From: Ceriagrion tenellum
Lineage: Eukaryota > Arthropoda > Insecta > Odonata > Coenagrionidae
DNA length: 64,000 nt
Direction: 5' to 3'
Assembly (NCBI GenBank): GCA_963169105.1
Contig: OY720634.1
Location: 149,117,584-149,181,583, forward strand
Shown here: piece by piece, positions 21,801-32,599 of the stretch
How positions within the stretch are numbered: the stretch's first letter is position 1
Layout of the letters: every line of letters starts with the position of its first letter
The notes under the pieces: model-generated
The model's input: only the letters and a program-made list of their open reading frames with translations
The model's database searches: none
Told to the model about the DNA's origin: nothing
Translations under genes and position numbers: made by a program

Positions 21801-24800
21801 ATCCAACTTTGAAGTAAATAATGTTTCTAAGAGGGAGCTGTAAAGCTATTTGTAGGAAAAATATCACGTTAAAATTCAAAGATACATAGTCCCAATGTTC
21901 CAAACGTGGCAGAGGAAACATTTATGATAGAGGCTACGATAAAAAATTTATTCTTTTACACAAAAATCGAATGTTAGTCCAGGCAATCGATTTTTCTCTT
22001 TGAGAATATAGTCAATTTGAGTAGTTATCTTCAGATTCCATTTATGCGTGTAGCTGTGCAGCATGCGAGTGTAAATAAGCACGTAAGTGAACTTCCATTA
22101 CACATGACGAAAACAAAGATTGGGCTTTCCACATCTTCTAGCAGTCGTCGTCAACGAGAGGTCTTCATCTCTTGGAGCAACTGAAATGGGGTATTTCATT
22201 CTCGCTTATATATAAAGTGAACAGAAGCCTGGGCCCTCCTCCCACCATTAAGAATTTCTTTTCCCAGGTCAAAATTTTCCCGTCGAGCATATTCTCCCTC
22301 ATTCTCCCCATCCAACTTCGGCGAGGAAGGTCTTTTCTCTATTCTGTAAGTTTATTGCTTTCCTGGGCAGGGGGCGTGGTTCGACCGTGTTGCCACATCG
22401 ACGCCAACTCGGGACTTAGAAATTTTTCGGCTTCGAGGTGGTAAGTTTTTTTTGGACAGGAGTATACATTAAAAGTGACATAAAAGATATATTCCATCCC
22501 TTACATTGCACAGGCATTTCAGAAAAAGGAACTAAAATCTGAAACATGAGCTAGTTAACAAATGGATGCTAGGAGTCTTTCTTCTCTTCATTCATGGCTA
22601 TTACATACAGAGAGAGGAACACCAAATAACAAGAGTACTTCTTTTTTCAAATGCCCTCATCTTTGGTAGGTATCTGAATACTTAATGCCACACACACACA
22701 CACACACATACCTATCCCAACTTATTTATGAAAAAGTATGGGAGCACTGACATCTCATAGCCCTCAGGTCTGTAAATACTCAAATCACTTTAATAAAAAC
22801 TCATACATGGTTCAAGTCACTTTCATACTAGTCTCCATAGAAATTCTCCATGATCTTTTCTCATAGAAGTCATGTATTATTCACAATACTAAGTACTGGT
22901 ACTAAAACTTGTCTTGTAGTAGCATAAGTCCACCACTGAACATAAAACAACTGCTAACATTTTAAATAGAGAAGATGCAATGTGGTTTTGCTTAGTAGCC
23001 CAGTGAAGATCGAGTGTGTGCCAATGGACCTGGTTTAAATCCGGATAAAGCCGCTCTGGAAAACCCCATCTAACATTCTCTTAGTGCAAATTTTTGGGGA
23101 CCAAAACTTCCCTGGAAATTATGAGCCAGGGAAGGACTTAGGTCATAGCCAAATTTCTCTCTCCACTCTACTGAGCTCAAGGTGAATGCAGCCTTAACCT
23201 ATAATACCAGTCTCATAGGAAATAATCACAGGAAAAGCTGCATAGTTATAATGAAGAACATTTCAGAGTCAACTTACTTGTAATTAGCCATATCCTCCAA
23301 AGTTATTATACCACCAAAGCCTTGGATATCATCAACAAACTTCTTGGCAAGTGAGCCATTGTACAGGGCATCCCCTCCTTCTTCTGCTATAACTTTAAGG
23401 GTTTCAGCTAAGGCAAGGCGTTTTATCCTACTACCTGCTTCCCATGTACGGTTTGTGGCAGGATTTATTAAAATTTCACTGCAGATAAAAGATACAATTT
23501 GTCAGAATGAGAGAAAAATATAACCAGTTTACAGCAAAATTATTGATCATGGAAAAAATTATTAAGGAAAAATGTGCAAGAGACAGTTGCTATTAGTTGA
23601 GATTAATTCATGAAAAACAAATTTAGGGCTTGTATAATACAGTAGAGGTGCAACTAATGCCACAAATTTTATTTAAAAACATGAAAGTTACAACACTATT
23701 TTATCATTACATATCATTTAAATATCATTACACTGTCGTAATAATCTAGGATTAATGAATCATGATAAATGTATCATTCAAGAGCCACCATAAATAAATT
23801 TACCAAGAGAGAGTCGAACAATAATGTAATGATTAGCTGCTAGGAAAATGCAGAAATATCTACTATGAGATATGTAAGGAGGCAGACTGGACAGAAATAC
23901 ATGCATGTGTAATAAATAAATTAATATCAGCTCTAAGATGAATGGTCTACTACCTAATATTTAAGCTTAACCCATATCAGCCAAGTGGTACCATATGGTA
24001 CCAGATGTAATCATTTTGGAAACAATGCTATTTGCATCTGCAATGGGCAATGGACTCCATTATTTGCTTATTTGAGTAGACCATGAGCAATCGCAGTTTA
24101 TTTTTAGCCAGTGGTAGCTGAAGACCTAGTTTCATAGTGGTAATTGAGAAAAGTCTGATACATGAAAAAGAGGGTGCAAGAAGTTAGTTAAATCAATTTT
24201 TTTGGCCTTTATTTCTAATGAAAATTTTTTGATTTCAGGATTTTTGTACTACCAATGCTCTGACTTTTTCTCTGCTGTAAAACCATTAACCTGCTGCTTT
24301 AGTAATTATGGCATATTCAGAAGTGAAACTTGGTGGTACCTTTTGGTACCATAAGGATGATACCACGTCATTTCAACTATATTAATGAATCACTGTCACT
24401 ATTTTAAGCCTTCTCACTTTATATATATGCACCATGGTAATATTTTGAAATGCACATTGAGGAAAACATTAATTAATCACCACCTTGACTTTTTAATAAG
24501 TCTTTTCTTCTTTTAATTTACTTCACATAAGATAATTACTCATGTGATTGCACAAACAGATTAATTCCATGAAGTCCTGGCAATGTTAGTGGAAGAGGAA
24601 GACATTGTGTCCGGATATACCTTTATGGCACCACAAAAAGTGGTGCCATAAAGATATTGAATGATAAACTTCATGGAAGAGGACGGTGGCAGAACTGTCT
24701 ACCAACTCTTATAGCAACTACTTCGCATGCACTGTGAATTGTCCCTACAGAGACCTCAAGAGTGTTTATGATTCCATCAGATAATGAGTAAAAAACACAA

Positions 24801-27800
24801 AGTACCCTCAAATAAAGAGAATATGAAGAAATATGCACCGTCAGATAGCATTGCTGTGGAAAGGATGCCTTCTCACTGGACTTAAAGGCATTACAGAAAA
24901 AGGAAAGAGAGATTTTTGAGTGGAAATTTAGCCATGACTGTGGCACTCCTATTTACTGGAAGGTTAAATCTGTAATAAAGTCATCTCAAAGGTGTACTCA
25001 TTTGATCCAGCAACAAATTTAACCCATAATTTGGCCAAGAAATAAATATACAGTTAAGTGCCAGGCGATTTCATTTCCAGAGCAAAACAAATGCATGGGG
25101 AGAAATGATATAGTGGACAGAAATTGAAATTCATGCAAAATTGATATAATGGAGAGGTTGTTCAATGTACAGGTATACCTTGCAATATCTCATTAATTGG
25201 TTCAGCGAGGACCGACGGAAGTCGATCCTGTACCCCTAAAATCTGCCATGAGTATTCCACCTAATGTGAATATGTAATAACATGCAATAATGTTTCTATG
25301 ACAGCTTTAGTTTTCAGAAACTTTTAAAGTATTAAAATCAACATAATTTTATTCTTATGTCAAATAATAAAAACTATAAAGATGACAAATCATAATCATG
25401 ATCCTACATGCAAGACATTGGACATTTCTACTCAATACAGTGTGCAGCTTGATTCACAACAAAACAGTGCTTTGGCTTCATTTAATTTGTTTCTGACTGA
25501 ACACTTAGCAACACCCTTCAAAATACTTGAGGAAGAGATTTAATGAGTGCCAGACAACAGAAAAACCCCATACAAAATAATTGCATCTCCGATATTTTTC
25601 TATACTCATTTTCAGCTGAGGTATCAAATGTGGATATTGTCAAGTTATTATTTAATTTCTGGCTAAAGTTCTTATTTTAAAATTAGCACTTGAACAAATA
25701 TGATAACCATATCCAAAACATTAGGCTGTTACCATTGTGAACAAAAAAGATTGCCCCCCACAGCCAGTTTACCAGATGTTTCTTCAACAGACATTACTCC
25801 ATTCAACACCATCCATTTGCACTGATATGTTCTAGATCATGCTAAAGAATAGAAAGCTCCTACAGTGTCAACGATTCAGCCAGTAACAGCTCTAAAGAGA
25901 GCACTTCAAAACAGTCAGGCTGTCAATTTGTGTCTCATTTCCTCAACAGCCACACAGACTGACGTAAAAACCCAAATGAATTTCCACAACATGATACTAT
26001 ATCTGAAAGTATATCATTTCATACAAAAGTCTACATCTACATACTACTCTGCGAGCCAGCACATGGTATGTGGTAGGGGACATTAGGACACCAGTCTTGT
26101 AAGATGTAAGGGATAAGATTTTGGGAGATAATATGGGTATGTATACTATGGGAGTGTTTTTAGTGGAGTTCAGTTTTTATTGTGCATGGGAAGAATGAGT
26201 TTTTGCACCTATCTGTTCGGCAATGTATCTCTCTTATTTTATCGCTTCTGTCATACCTAGAGATGTAGTGAGGTGTGATGACAATGTTCTTTGTGTTGCT
26301 CTGAAACACACCAGCTCTGAATTTCTCAAGCGAGCTAAGCTTAGGGTGTAGCCTCGGAGTCTCTTGGAGCTCCCACCTGAATTTGTGTAGAATATATTCG
26401 TCGATTCCTATACGTAGTATTTCCATAAAAATCTCTAAAGATACTTCAGTGCTCTCATCTTGATACATTTTGTCTTGTGTCGTGGCTACAAATTTTGTGA
26501 ATGAAGCTTCTTATGTGTATCCAAATTTTATGTAATTGTAATTTTCAAATAGGTAAGCTTTATGTTTAGGTTTTACAGTGGACTCTACTGTTGTTTTCAA
26601 CAGTTCAGGCATTGAAGTCAATGCCTGAAGCCATTTACAAGATGTTTATGTAATTTTTACATCAAAACCAAATAAACAGCCAGTTCTGCGCCAGTTGGTC
26701 TGGCCTGTCTCTCCTTGCCCTTTTCCACAATGAGGGCACAATCCACTGGACGTTAGAACTCCAAATTATATCCCCACATCCATTCGGGTTAGGCATTATT
26801 TGAATGGCCTCCTTTGCAAATGGAACTCTTCTCTGTTAATGAAACACATTATTAACGGAAATCCCTCCACTATCCATATTTTATTCTTTTTCACATTATC
26901 ATGCTTCTTGTTATCTGTTTCTCACCCGCAACATCATTGCCAACTGGTGTAGGGTTGGCAGGATTAGAAACTACGTGCTTCAATTGTAAGGACATGCATT
27001 ACCACTGTGATTCAGGCCTAAGGCTGTAACCTTCTGCAAGTCCCTGGGTTGGTCATAGCACTAAAAGAACACGACAGTTTCATTGCAACTATATCGCAAC
27101 CGAATAAGTTCTGTGAAACACCCTGTTGCTGACAACATCTAGAGGCTCACCAAACAATGAGCAATCAATCAGCGCTGCTAGAACATTGGTAGTGGTTCTC
27201 TATTCAATGTAACATCAAATCTTTCACGTAACTAAAGTAACAATTTCATTCTGAAACACGGAAGATACTTCACAGTTTTGATTCTATCAGCATTGATGGG
27301 GGACAGGTAAGTTTTGGCTAAATAGACTGGAAACCGCCTGCAACGGATTTCAAATCCAACACATTGAAGCTTATAACCACAACAAAACTATTCACACAGT
27401 GCAACTGGAACAGAAAGGAAGAAAAAACAGTCAGCTGCAGCTATCAGCTGCCACTGCACAGCAAAGGGCACCACTGTGCATTTGTAGTACAATCACGTAA
27501 CTAATCTCCTGTTTGCAGCAATTATTAGAATTAGTTATCTGACCAAAACAGTTGAGGCCACCGCAATTTTGCTCTGAAAAAACTTGATTTTGCCACCTAC
27601 CTCTGTCTGTAGAGCTGCTCTCAAAATGAGGCATTGATGAGCTCCGGGCAATAAAAGAACTGTGATAATGGCACCCTAATTGATTTTCACTGAATGTCAG
27701 TAAAGGCATGATACAGTCATGCGTAATGGAAAGATTTTAAATACTCTGTGATAATAATTACGTTTATATATATACATTTTGAGCTGATTCAATAACGATA

Positions 27801-30800
27801 TACAAAACATTCACCTGCACACTTAAATATTGTGAGTAGAGCTTAATATCCACCGATAGATTACTGTAGGTTTCCTCCATGCCCATTTGTCCATTCATCA
27901 CCATTCATGTTCACATGTATTCCAATCTGTACTTTTTTCCTTAACTTTATCAATTTGTTTTTTTGTTGCGTAATTTACTTATTTGTTTGAAAATGACTTT
28001 TTACCTTATTTCCATGAGATTTATTATGCTTTAAGAGTTTTTCTATTAAATCCTTATCGTCCATACTCTGTAATGACCACATGTCTTTACCAATTTTTTC
28101 CATTAGTTAGCCAGAAAAACCGATATACCTTCATAACCAATGTAACTCGAAATGACCTCAGTCAAGGTATACCTGTATTCATGGCAGACGTCTGGATTTC
28201 ATAAAGATAGCAAGGAATTATCCAGCTGAAATTTAGAGGAGTAGAACTTGGTTTTTCAAACCTACCTCCAGCATTTTCTGCTCCTTCCTAGTGAGAACAG
28301 ACTTCTACATGATTTCAGGAGCAGATAAACTATGAATGGATAGAACTTCAGGTCATTCTCTGAACAGGTATAGAGCAGTAAATGTAGTAACAATTAGAAG
28401 AATTTCACTAATCTCATGTTTACTAGTAGTGGTAGTAGGTGTTACACCTTGGGCGTATGCAGATGGTGTGCCCAAAAGGCCTGCACTGGATGAACCCAAG
28501 TTGAGTGTTGCAAATGTAATGTAGGGATTAGGATTGACTTTAGGTAACATTTAGCTCTATTTTAAGACATACATACATACCAATCACACCATTACCTTCC
28601 GGGGTAGGCAGAGTCACTAAGTTTCACTCATAAATACATATTTGTATACCAGTGCTCTCAATTTGTCATTCTTTTTAGAGTAAAGCATTAAACCTTAGAG
28701 AAGTTTTTACTATAGTGTTGGTGGCCACTCCTAGCTCAAGTCTTACCTCAATGAAGGGCTTTCTTTGATGGCATCCTCCTTCATTCGAAGGTAACGAGCT
28801 ATGTATGCATTTACTGGTGATCCTTCAATGCACAAATCTACTGTAGGCATGACCAATTCCTTCCATGGAAGACGACCAAATTTTTTGTGAGCTTCCCAAT
28901 ATCCTCTAAGCTCTCCTGGGACAGCCATTGCGAGACCTCCTATGATTCAAGAGAAAAGTAAACAGTCAATACAAGACTACTTAGTACAATGCGCAAATTT
29001 GTGCCATACAATTCAGTTCATTAATAAACGCTTTCACTTCAAACTCTGCGACAAAAGCTCCAAAGTGACAAAATAACATCACAGAAAAATAAAAACAAAG
29101 ATCTGTAACATTGTTGAAAAACCAATTAGTTTAATGAACTATTTGTTCATTTGCATTTAATTTTGCAAAATAACCAATTTTTATCAATCATATACAATGC
29201 ACACCCAAACTTCAGCAAAAGAATTGTAAAATGCACTAGCATCACATGAAGCAAATTTCAGTTTATAAATTTATGCATACATACTGTTTTCAAGAAATTT
29301 TCAAGCAAAGGTAGCTTATGGCAGACTTAAAAACTGTTTCAGACACTCCTCTAAAATTTATCTATTATCTCAAGTCAGTAATTTCAGTTAACTTGCAATT
29401 CTTCAAGGAAGCATGCTGGGTTTTATCCATTATGTAATGCCATGAAAACTAGGACATATATATTCTATTAGTCTGATGGACAGAAAACAAAAAACTGAAA
29501 AGCAGTTATCTCCGAGTTAACACTTTTGCCATGTGTCCAAAATCAATGTTATTAAACTCTCAAGTTTCACATTCCAAATTGAGAGGGTATTTTATAGATT
29601 CAAAACTTAGAAATACTTAATCAAATTCACCAGTTATAAAAATTAAATATTTCCCATTTCACTTTAGATGCAATAAGAATAATAGTTATAAAAATGAAAT
29701 TTTAAGGTTAGACTCCATACCAACTTGAGCAAGGGACTCATTTCCATGATACATATTCTTATCAGCGGCTGCTGGTGCTGTCTCTCGAGCATCCAACACA
29801 AAAGCTTTGTTGCTCTTTTTCTCGTAAATAGTCATAAGGAATCCTCCACCAAGTCCCATGCTTTGAAGGCAGGTGACACCTTCACAAAACAAGGCAGCAA
29901 TTGTAGCATCAATAGCTGAGCCATTCCTCTGAAGTATATTTCTGTGGGAAAATATTGTAATTTATGCCTAACATAACTGTTAAGTATATTGCCAAAGCTT
30001 TCATAACCATTGTGATAGACTACAATAAAACTAGATTCTAAAGTTGAATGCAATGCATGCAACTAATGCCAATGCAATTGTGTAGGACAGCTTTATGAAA
30101 GACAATGAAATAGGGTTTGAACTTTGTTGTATGGTAGTGAAACATGGGTATGTCAGGATAGACATAAGAGTAGACTAAATGCCGTGGGTATGAGTTATCT
30201 GAGGAGTGTTAGTGGCAAAAGTAGGATGGATAGATTCAGGAATGAGTGGGTAATAAATGAAAGTGGGTAAATTGCTCCAGTAATTGACATATATGAAAGG
30301 AGTGTGCTTCATTGGTTTGGCCATGTTGAGAGAATGGATGAGAGTGGAATAACAAAACAGATTTATGAGTGAAATGAATGGTGCGAGAGGGAGAGGTAGG
30401 CCGAGCAAGTTCTGGTTGAATGTGGTTGGTTGAGGAAATTCTTAAGAGGAGGAATATAAGGGGTCTTAAAAACAGGAGGGCATGTATGAAACAGTGTGTA
30501 GGGGTAAACGAGGCAAAATAGGTTTGCAAGGATAGGTCAGTATGGAGGAAATTATTGAAGCAGAGTTAGGTATACAAATGTGTGTTTGTGAGGGAAACTC
30601 TGTGACTGTGCCTACCCCGGAAGGGAACGGCGTGATTGGTATGTATGTACGTATTAAATAGGGCAATATTTAAAAATATCCTGAATATCCTAAAGAAACA
30701 GCTTTTTGGTGAAATATGTTAGAAAAGTTTTAGCTCTTGAATGTGTTTGCTTGCAATAAGTATAATATGAAATTTAAAAAACTCAAGAGACAAATCCTAA

Positions 30801-31559
30801 AAAAATCACAGTATCTCTGCATTGGACTCTCATTGATCATTACATAGTCATGGAAATTAGGGGAAAATAAGGAGCTGGATGTTTGGTTCACATTTTTCCC
30901 ATGACTAAGTGAAAAGAAAAACTAAACTTAATTTAACCAGAAGCCTAGCTCATCAAAATAACTTATTACCAAGGCTCATGGTATTGATATTTCTATTTAC
31001 TTTTTATCTTTGTCCTGTCTGCTAAGTACAAGAGCAATTATTCACCATATAACTTGTATGTGTCACACATATTGGGTATTTCATTTTGCAGAAAGAATAT
31101 TGGCCTATATTCAGGCAATTATTTGTTTTACTATTTAAATTAAAATAATACTTAAATTGTAACAATCTATGACATTTGAGTAGACTGAAGAACTCAACAC
31201 CACACTAAACAGAACCATATGCACCACTTCATCTGCTGGTATTGGATGAAACTTAAAATGTCAACAAATGTGCATCTTGAGGCTCACTGAGATTGAACTA
31301 CTATTCTTTAGACTTACTTTCCTATCTCAGCACATGGTTCGCCATTTGTTGCCACAGCAGCCCTGGAGTATTTTCCCATGACAGATGGTGAGGGAGGCAA
31401 TGGGGAAGTGGGATCATCTACATCTTTAAGGTTCCTCGGGCTGTCATTTGAGTGGTCTGGATCCTGAAATGTTACTCCCAACACTATCCCAATAATAATT
31501 ATCGAGGCAACTACTGAGACGGCAAATATCAGGATCTTCCTCCTCCTCTGTGTCATCAT
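6654..31559 (-). CDS. GGT: Gamma-glutamyltransferase, membrane-anchored, nine coding exons
   Basis: GGT is an extracellular N-terminal-nucleophile hydrolase that removes or transfers the gamma-glutamyl group of glutathione and its conjugates. Coding exons, 5' to 3': 31559-31318, 29941-29721, 28939-28747, 23478-23278, 18356-18125, 16729-16539, 16324-16081, 15114-15001 and 6800-6654. All junctions are AG/GT, phases match at each join, and the total is 1785 nt (594 residues plus TGA); human GGT1 has about 569. Seen in the product: RRRK followed by a hydrophobic segment at about residues 9-29 (type II signal anchor); DARETAP with Arg133, the expected substrate carboxylate ligand; HGTAHVSV with Thr405 (codon 16606-16604), the expected autocleavage site and nucleophile; NDEMDDF at 442-448; SSMCP at 475-479; GAAGG at 495-499. 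Processing would give a large subunit of about 404 and a small one of 190 residues. No frameshift or stop is seen, so it should be functional. A 5' non-coding exon is not placed with certainty. Confidence 0.95.
7690..8179 (+). pseudogene. 3' end of a non-LTR retrotransposon in the GGT intron
   Basis: Two overlapping frames (frameshift near 7890) encode HCYNTRRHMDLH and KIYNHLPLDLKSKITIEAF ... FYSLTEF. This is the standard C-terminus of CR1/Jockey-type ORF2 proteins (YNTR...IYN.LP..LK...F). About 125 bp of 3' UTR follow, then AATAAA at 8159-8164 and a (TTA)n tail ending at 8179. It is 5'-truncated and lies antisense to GGT. Confidence 0.75.
8417..9698 (+). repeat. Left terminal inverted repeat of the long-TIR element
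   Basis: The arm begins AGTAGGTGAGG, then has a palindrome GTCACGTGAC at 8446-8455. It carries spaced copies of a CTCTTTCTGTG motif (about 8650, 8716, 8769) and further GTTGACTC motifs near 8999 and 9273. Its inner third (9300-9640) is more GC-rich. Open frames in the arm appear identically in the other arm and are not taken as genes. Confidence 0.9.
9829..9834 (-). terminator. Candidate poly(A) signal of the cargo gene
   Basis: AATAAA on the minus strand about 220 nt beyond the stop of the cargo model and still inside the element interior. It supports an RNA polymerase II transcript contained between the arms. Confidence 0.4.
10054..12039 (-). CDS. Unrecognised cargo protein, three-exon model with signal-peptide-like N-terminus
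   Basis: Exons 12039-11784, 11710-11103 and 10437-10054 join in frame to 1248 nt (415 residues plus stop). Intron 1 is 73 nt: C|GTAATG to a pyrimidine-rich CCCAACACCCAG. Intron 2 is 665 nt: ACG|GTAAGT to TTTTATAAATAG. Starting at the ATG at 12039, the N-terminus is basic (KKKLRK, residues 8-13) then hydrophobic (WYLASVFLVLIFA, 14-26) before EC, as in a signal peptide or signal anchor. An upstream ATG at 12132 would add 31 residues. Residues 30-85 are Pro/Ser/acid-rich; 100-270 look globular with charged helices; exon 3 is acidic at first (EVFEAEATAEVDEE). I do not recognise the family. Without splicing, the first two exons appear as two ORFs overlapping by 11 bases. The model rests on phase and splice signals only. 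Confidence 0.45.
12790..14069 (-). repeat. Right terminal inverted repeat of the long-TIR element
   Basis: Reverse complement of 8417-9698, differing at one found position within the 1263-bp core and by several changes in the outermost 20-35 bp. Just inside its inner edge, a small stem (AGCCGTAATGC near 12785-12795 with GCATTACGGCT near 12683-12698) flanks about 90 bp. Confidence 0.9.
14496..14930. mobile_element. 435-bp palindromic MITE next to GGT exon 8
   Basis: The ends read GGCCTCTA and TAGAGGCC, and the two halves pair over most of their length, for example GGTTTTGAAACTTATTCC (left) with its complement at 14883-14900, and CCAATATCTAG...CAATTTCTGCA with 14710-14737. The arms have diverged, with extra AT-rich sequence on the right. 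No clear target duplication is seen. It is non-coding. Confidence 0.65.
15001..15114 (-). CDS. GGT: GGT coding exon 8 (38 codons)
   Basis: A 114-nt exon, phase 0 on both sides: acceptor CTCTATTTAG, donor AAG|GTATGT. It encodes NLWYNKTIKEAID and RIHHQLFP, the family segment expected between exon 7 and the last exon. It has no ATG at its start and is short enough to be missed by ORF calling. A 435-bp palindromic MITE ends 70 bp downstream. Confidence 0.92.
15115..16080. other. GGT intron, no further feature
   Basis: AT-rich intron between GGT exons 8 and 7. No protein-like frame, tRNA-like box or inverted repeat was recognised. Confidence 0.5.
16081..16324 (-). CDS. GGT: GGT coding exon 7 (active-site loop)
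   Basis: Acceptor CTATTTCTCAG, donor CTG|GTAATT. It carries FGGLIRS, NDEMDDF (substrate amino-group contacts in the family), SSMCP (paired serines over the active site) and GAAGGSRITT (oxyanion-hole glycines). The preceding intron is only 214 bp, the shortest in the gene. Confidence 0.95.
16539..16729 (-). CDS. GGT: GGT coding exon 6 with catalytic threonine
   Basis: Acceptor TTCATTCCAG, donor TT|GTAAGT. It contains HGTAHVSV, followed by an acidic turn and VTSTVNL. The Thr of HGT (codon 16606-16604) is by family homology the residue at which the precursor cleaves itself and which then becomes the N-terminal nucleophile of the small subunit. Confidence 0.95.
16730..18124. other. GGT intron, no further feature
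   Basis: Intron between exons 6 and 5. A TTCATCTACATCATACTGG stretch near 16821 is weakly like the LINE terminus seen at 5376 and 26040, but too short to call. Confidence 0.4.
18125..18356 (-). CDS. GGT: GGT coding exon 5
   Basis: Acceptor TTTTTATCAG, donor GAG|GTTAGT, a less common but acceptable +3 T. It encodes PPPGSGVLVAFGMNIL, the conserved GGT segment before the autoprocessing region, and ends in phase 0. Confidence 0.94.
19690..19830 (+). repeat. tRNA-derived SINE candidate
   Basis: GTGGTCGGTAGAGCTCTTTC resembles a tRNA D-arm/A box, followed about 25 bp later by GGTTCGTGACGGCGAGGATTCC, which could be a B box disrupted by an insertion. It lies in the GGT intron between exons 5 and 4, antisense to the gene. 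The body and tail are not delimited. Confidence 0.4.
22688..22708. repeat. (CA)n microsatellite
   Basis: About ten uninterrupted CA units in the GGT intron; likely length-polymorphic. Confidence 0.9.
22985..23215 (+). repeat. tRNA-derived SINE in GGT intron
   Basis: TAGCCCAGTGAAGATCGAG (A-box-like) and GGTTTAAATCC (B-box-like) are spaced as in a tRNA head. A unique-looking body follows, ending near 23215, only about 65 bp before GGT exon 4. It is antisense to the gene. Confidence 0.5.
23278..23478 (-). CDS. GGT: GGT coding exon 4
   Basis: Acceptor TTTATCTGCAG, donor AA|GTAAGTT. It encodes LALAETLKVIAEEGG, LYNGSLAKKF and GGIITLEDMANY, matching the GGT large-subunit helix and the family NGS glycosylation site. 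It has no in-frame ATG near its start and was found by reading the intron for the missing family segment. Confidence 0.93.
23986..24351. repeat. Pair of GGTACC palindromes, possible MITE
   Basis: TGGTACCATATGGTACCA at 23986-24003 is a perfect palindrome, and TGGTACCTTTTGGTACCA at 24334-24351 is a close relative. They could be the ends of a roughly 370-bp element, but I cannot define matching outer termini or a target duplication. Confidence 0.35.
24621..24653. repeat. Perfect 14-bp hairpin
   Basis: CTTTATGGCACCAC, then AAAAA, then GTGGTGCCATAAAG. An isolated perfect stem in the GGT intron. Confidence 0.8.
26030..26520 (-). pseudogene. Non-LTR retrotransposon 3' fragment
   Basis: The minus-strand frame 26468-26160 reads like an ORF2 C-terminus (RSDKIREIHCRTDRCKNSF ... 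FFPCTIK). The 3' terminus in + orientation is CTACATCTACATACTACTCTG. The same sequence runs in the opposite direction at 32600-33080. It is 5'-truncated and lacks RT motifs. Confidence 0.55.
26604..26629. repeat. Perfect 11-bp hairpin
   Basis: TTCAGGCATTG, AAGT, CAATGCCTGAA. Just 5' of the LINE fragment in its own orientation; no A or B box nearby. Confidence 0.7.
28566..28628 (-). repeat. Short 3' end of the 30120-30655 retrotransposon family
   Basis: Read on the minus strand, TGCCTACCCCGGAAGGTAAT, then GATTGGTATGTATGTATGT, matches the 3' end of the + strand copy at 30605-30650. It is strongly 5'-truncated. It lies in the intron between GGT exons 4 and 3. Confidence 0.6.
28747..28939 (-). 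CDS. GGT: GGT coding exon 3
   Basis: Acceptor GAATCATAG, donor AG|GTAAGA. It begins GGLAMAVPGELRGYW, a hallmark segment of the GGT large subunit, and continues through WKELVMPTVDL. Codons are split on both sides and join the neighbouring exons without loss. Confidence 0.95.
29721..29941 (-). CDS. GGT: GGT coding exon 2
   Basis: Acceptor TTTTCCCACAG, donor G|GTATGG. It encodes the glycine-rich family segment SMGLGGGF and DARETAP, with Arg133 as the expected contact for the glutamate alpha-carboxylate. NGS (Asn87) and NES (Asn148) are possible N-glycosylation sites, which fits extracellular exposure. Confidence 0.95.
30120..30655 (+). pseudogene. Non-LTR retrotransposon 3' fragment (RTE-like)
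   Basis: The + strand reads SETWVCQDRHKSRLNAV, LRSVSGKSRMDRFRNE, LHWFGHVERMDESGITKQIY, then several stops, and a short 3' UTR with CCCCGGAAGGGAACGG ending in a GTAT-type tail. This is the C-terminal region of RT proteins of RTE-like elements. It lies antisense in a GGT intron. Confidence 0.7.
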
Positions 31560-31560
31560 C
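31318..31560 (-). CDS. GGT: GGT first coding exon (membrane anchor)
   Basis: A pyrimidine-rich acceptor ending in TTCTTACAG lies one base before two consecutive ATG codons, so the 5' UTR must continue in an upstream exon. The exon encodes a short basic cytoplasmic tail, the single hydrophobic anchor (about residues 9-29), a Pro/Ser/Asp-rich stem, and the start of the catalytic fold (CAEIGK). The donor is GTAAGT at 31317-31312 and splits codon 81 after two bases. Either ATG could start translation; they differ by one residue. Confidence 0.93.
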
Positions 31561-32599
31561 CTGTAAGAAGGATAATAAAAGGGAACATTAGTTTCAATAT
31601 TTTGAAACATGAATAATTTTATGAGGTTCACAGTTACTGTGATATCATGTGCATATCACAAAAATGACAGGTAAAGCCTATATTTATGCTCCACTTGATA
31701 ACAGTACAATAAAAAAAGATGTTTTCTTCCTATGGTAATATCCCAGACAAAGGTCACTGTTGACAGAGGCGACTGGAGTAGTGGGATCAAACTAGACACT
31801 TAAATGAAGTGTTGTCTGTTTAGCATTAGAGTTGAAAAGGAATGGAAGGAAGGAAACCCAGAAGTTTTCATTTCCACTCAATTCTTTACCAGACTTAAGG
31901 AAGTTCATGGCAACATTTCATTAGGGCCATGTTAAACTTGGCAATGTTGTCAATGCTGATATAAAGCTGCAGCAGGGTTAAAAGATTTTTGCAAGTTAAA
32001 TTAAGGTTTAAGCAAGGTTGCTTCTGAAAGGATCCTCCTGTACATGCTTTATGAAAGACCGATTGAATTTTTGGCACAAGAAAAATGCCTCAACCTTGCA
32101 TCATAAATGCTATCATTATGCAAAGGATGAGTAGATAATAAGAAATAGTATAAGAAAGGTTAATTGAAGTTATTTCCACTAGATACCTCCAGTCTGTGAA
32201 CACAAAAGGCAGACCATTAAAAAAATTGGAGGAAGAAACTAATGATAAATAATTTAAATAAATTTATTAGTCACAGGATTAGTATATTACACATTACAAC
32301 ATTGATGGACATGTCACAAGAGAAAAATAAATGATTGTGATTATGAAAACTCAGGCATGAGTTGCTGTATTTTGTGATGTTCATTTCTTTCATTTGTTGG
32401 GGAAAAGGTATTCAAAACAAATTTTTGATTTAATAAAAAATAGTCAATGCAATTATATTTCATTTATATTATGTACTATAGAGTGGGAATCTTTGGTCTC
32501 AGGGTGTGTAATATGGTACCTTTCACAGCCATAACCTGGCTATGCTGACATATATGAGCATGGTCAAGATAGAAGCATAGTGATACATTATGATCCTCA

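Larger units (their letters stand above)
25170..28175. mobile_element. Possible Tc1/pogo-type TIR element, 3.0 kb
   Basis: CAGGTATACCTTG at 25170-25182 is exactly inverted at 28163-28175, with TA immediately outside both ends (25168-25169, 28176-28177). No transposase is recognised between them, and a LINE fragment is nested at 26030-26520. A 13-bp match is short, so two unrelated copies of one family remain possible. Confidence 0.45.

Noticed and set aside
22160..22450. Possible exon or alternative promoter with GTAAGT donors near 22335 and 22441 (+ strand)
   Set aside because: No recognisable protein, no matching acceptor exon, and it lies antisense within a GGT intron.
24621..24653. microRNA precursor
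   Set aside because: The stem is only 14 bp, too short for a Dicer substrate; more likely a MITE terminus remnant.
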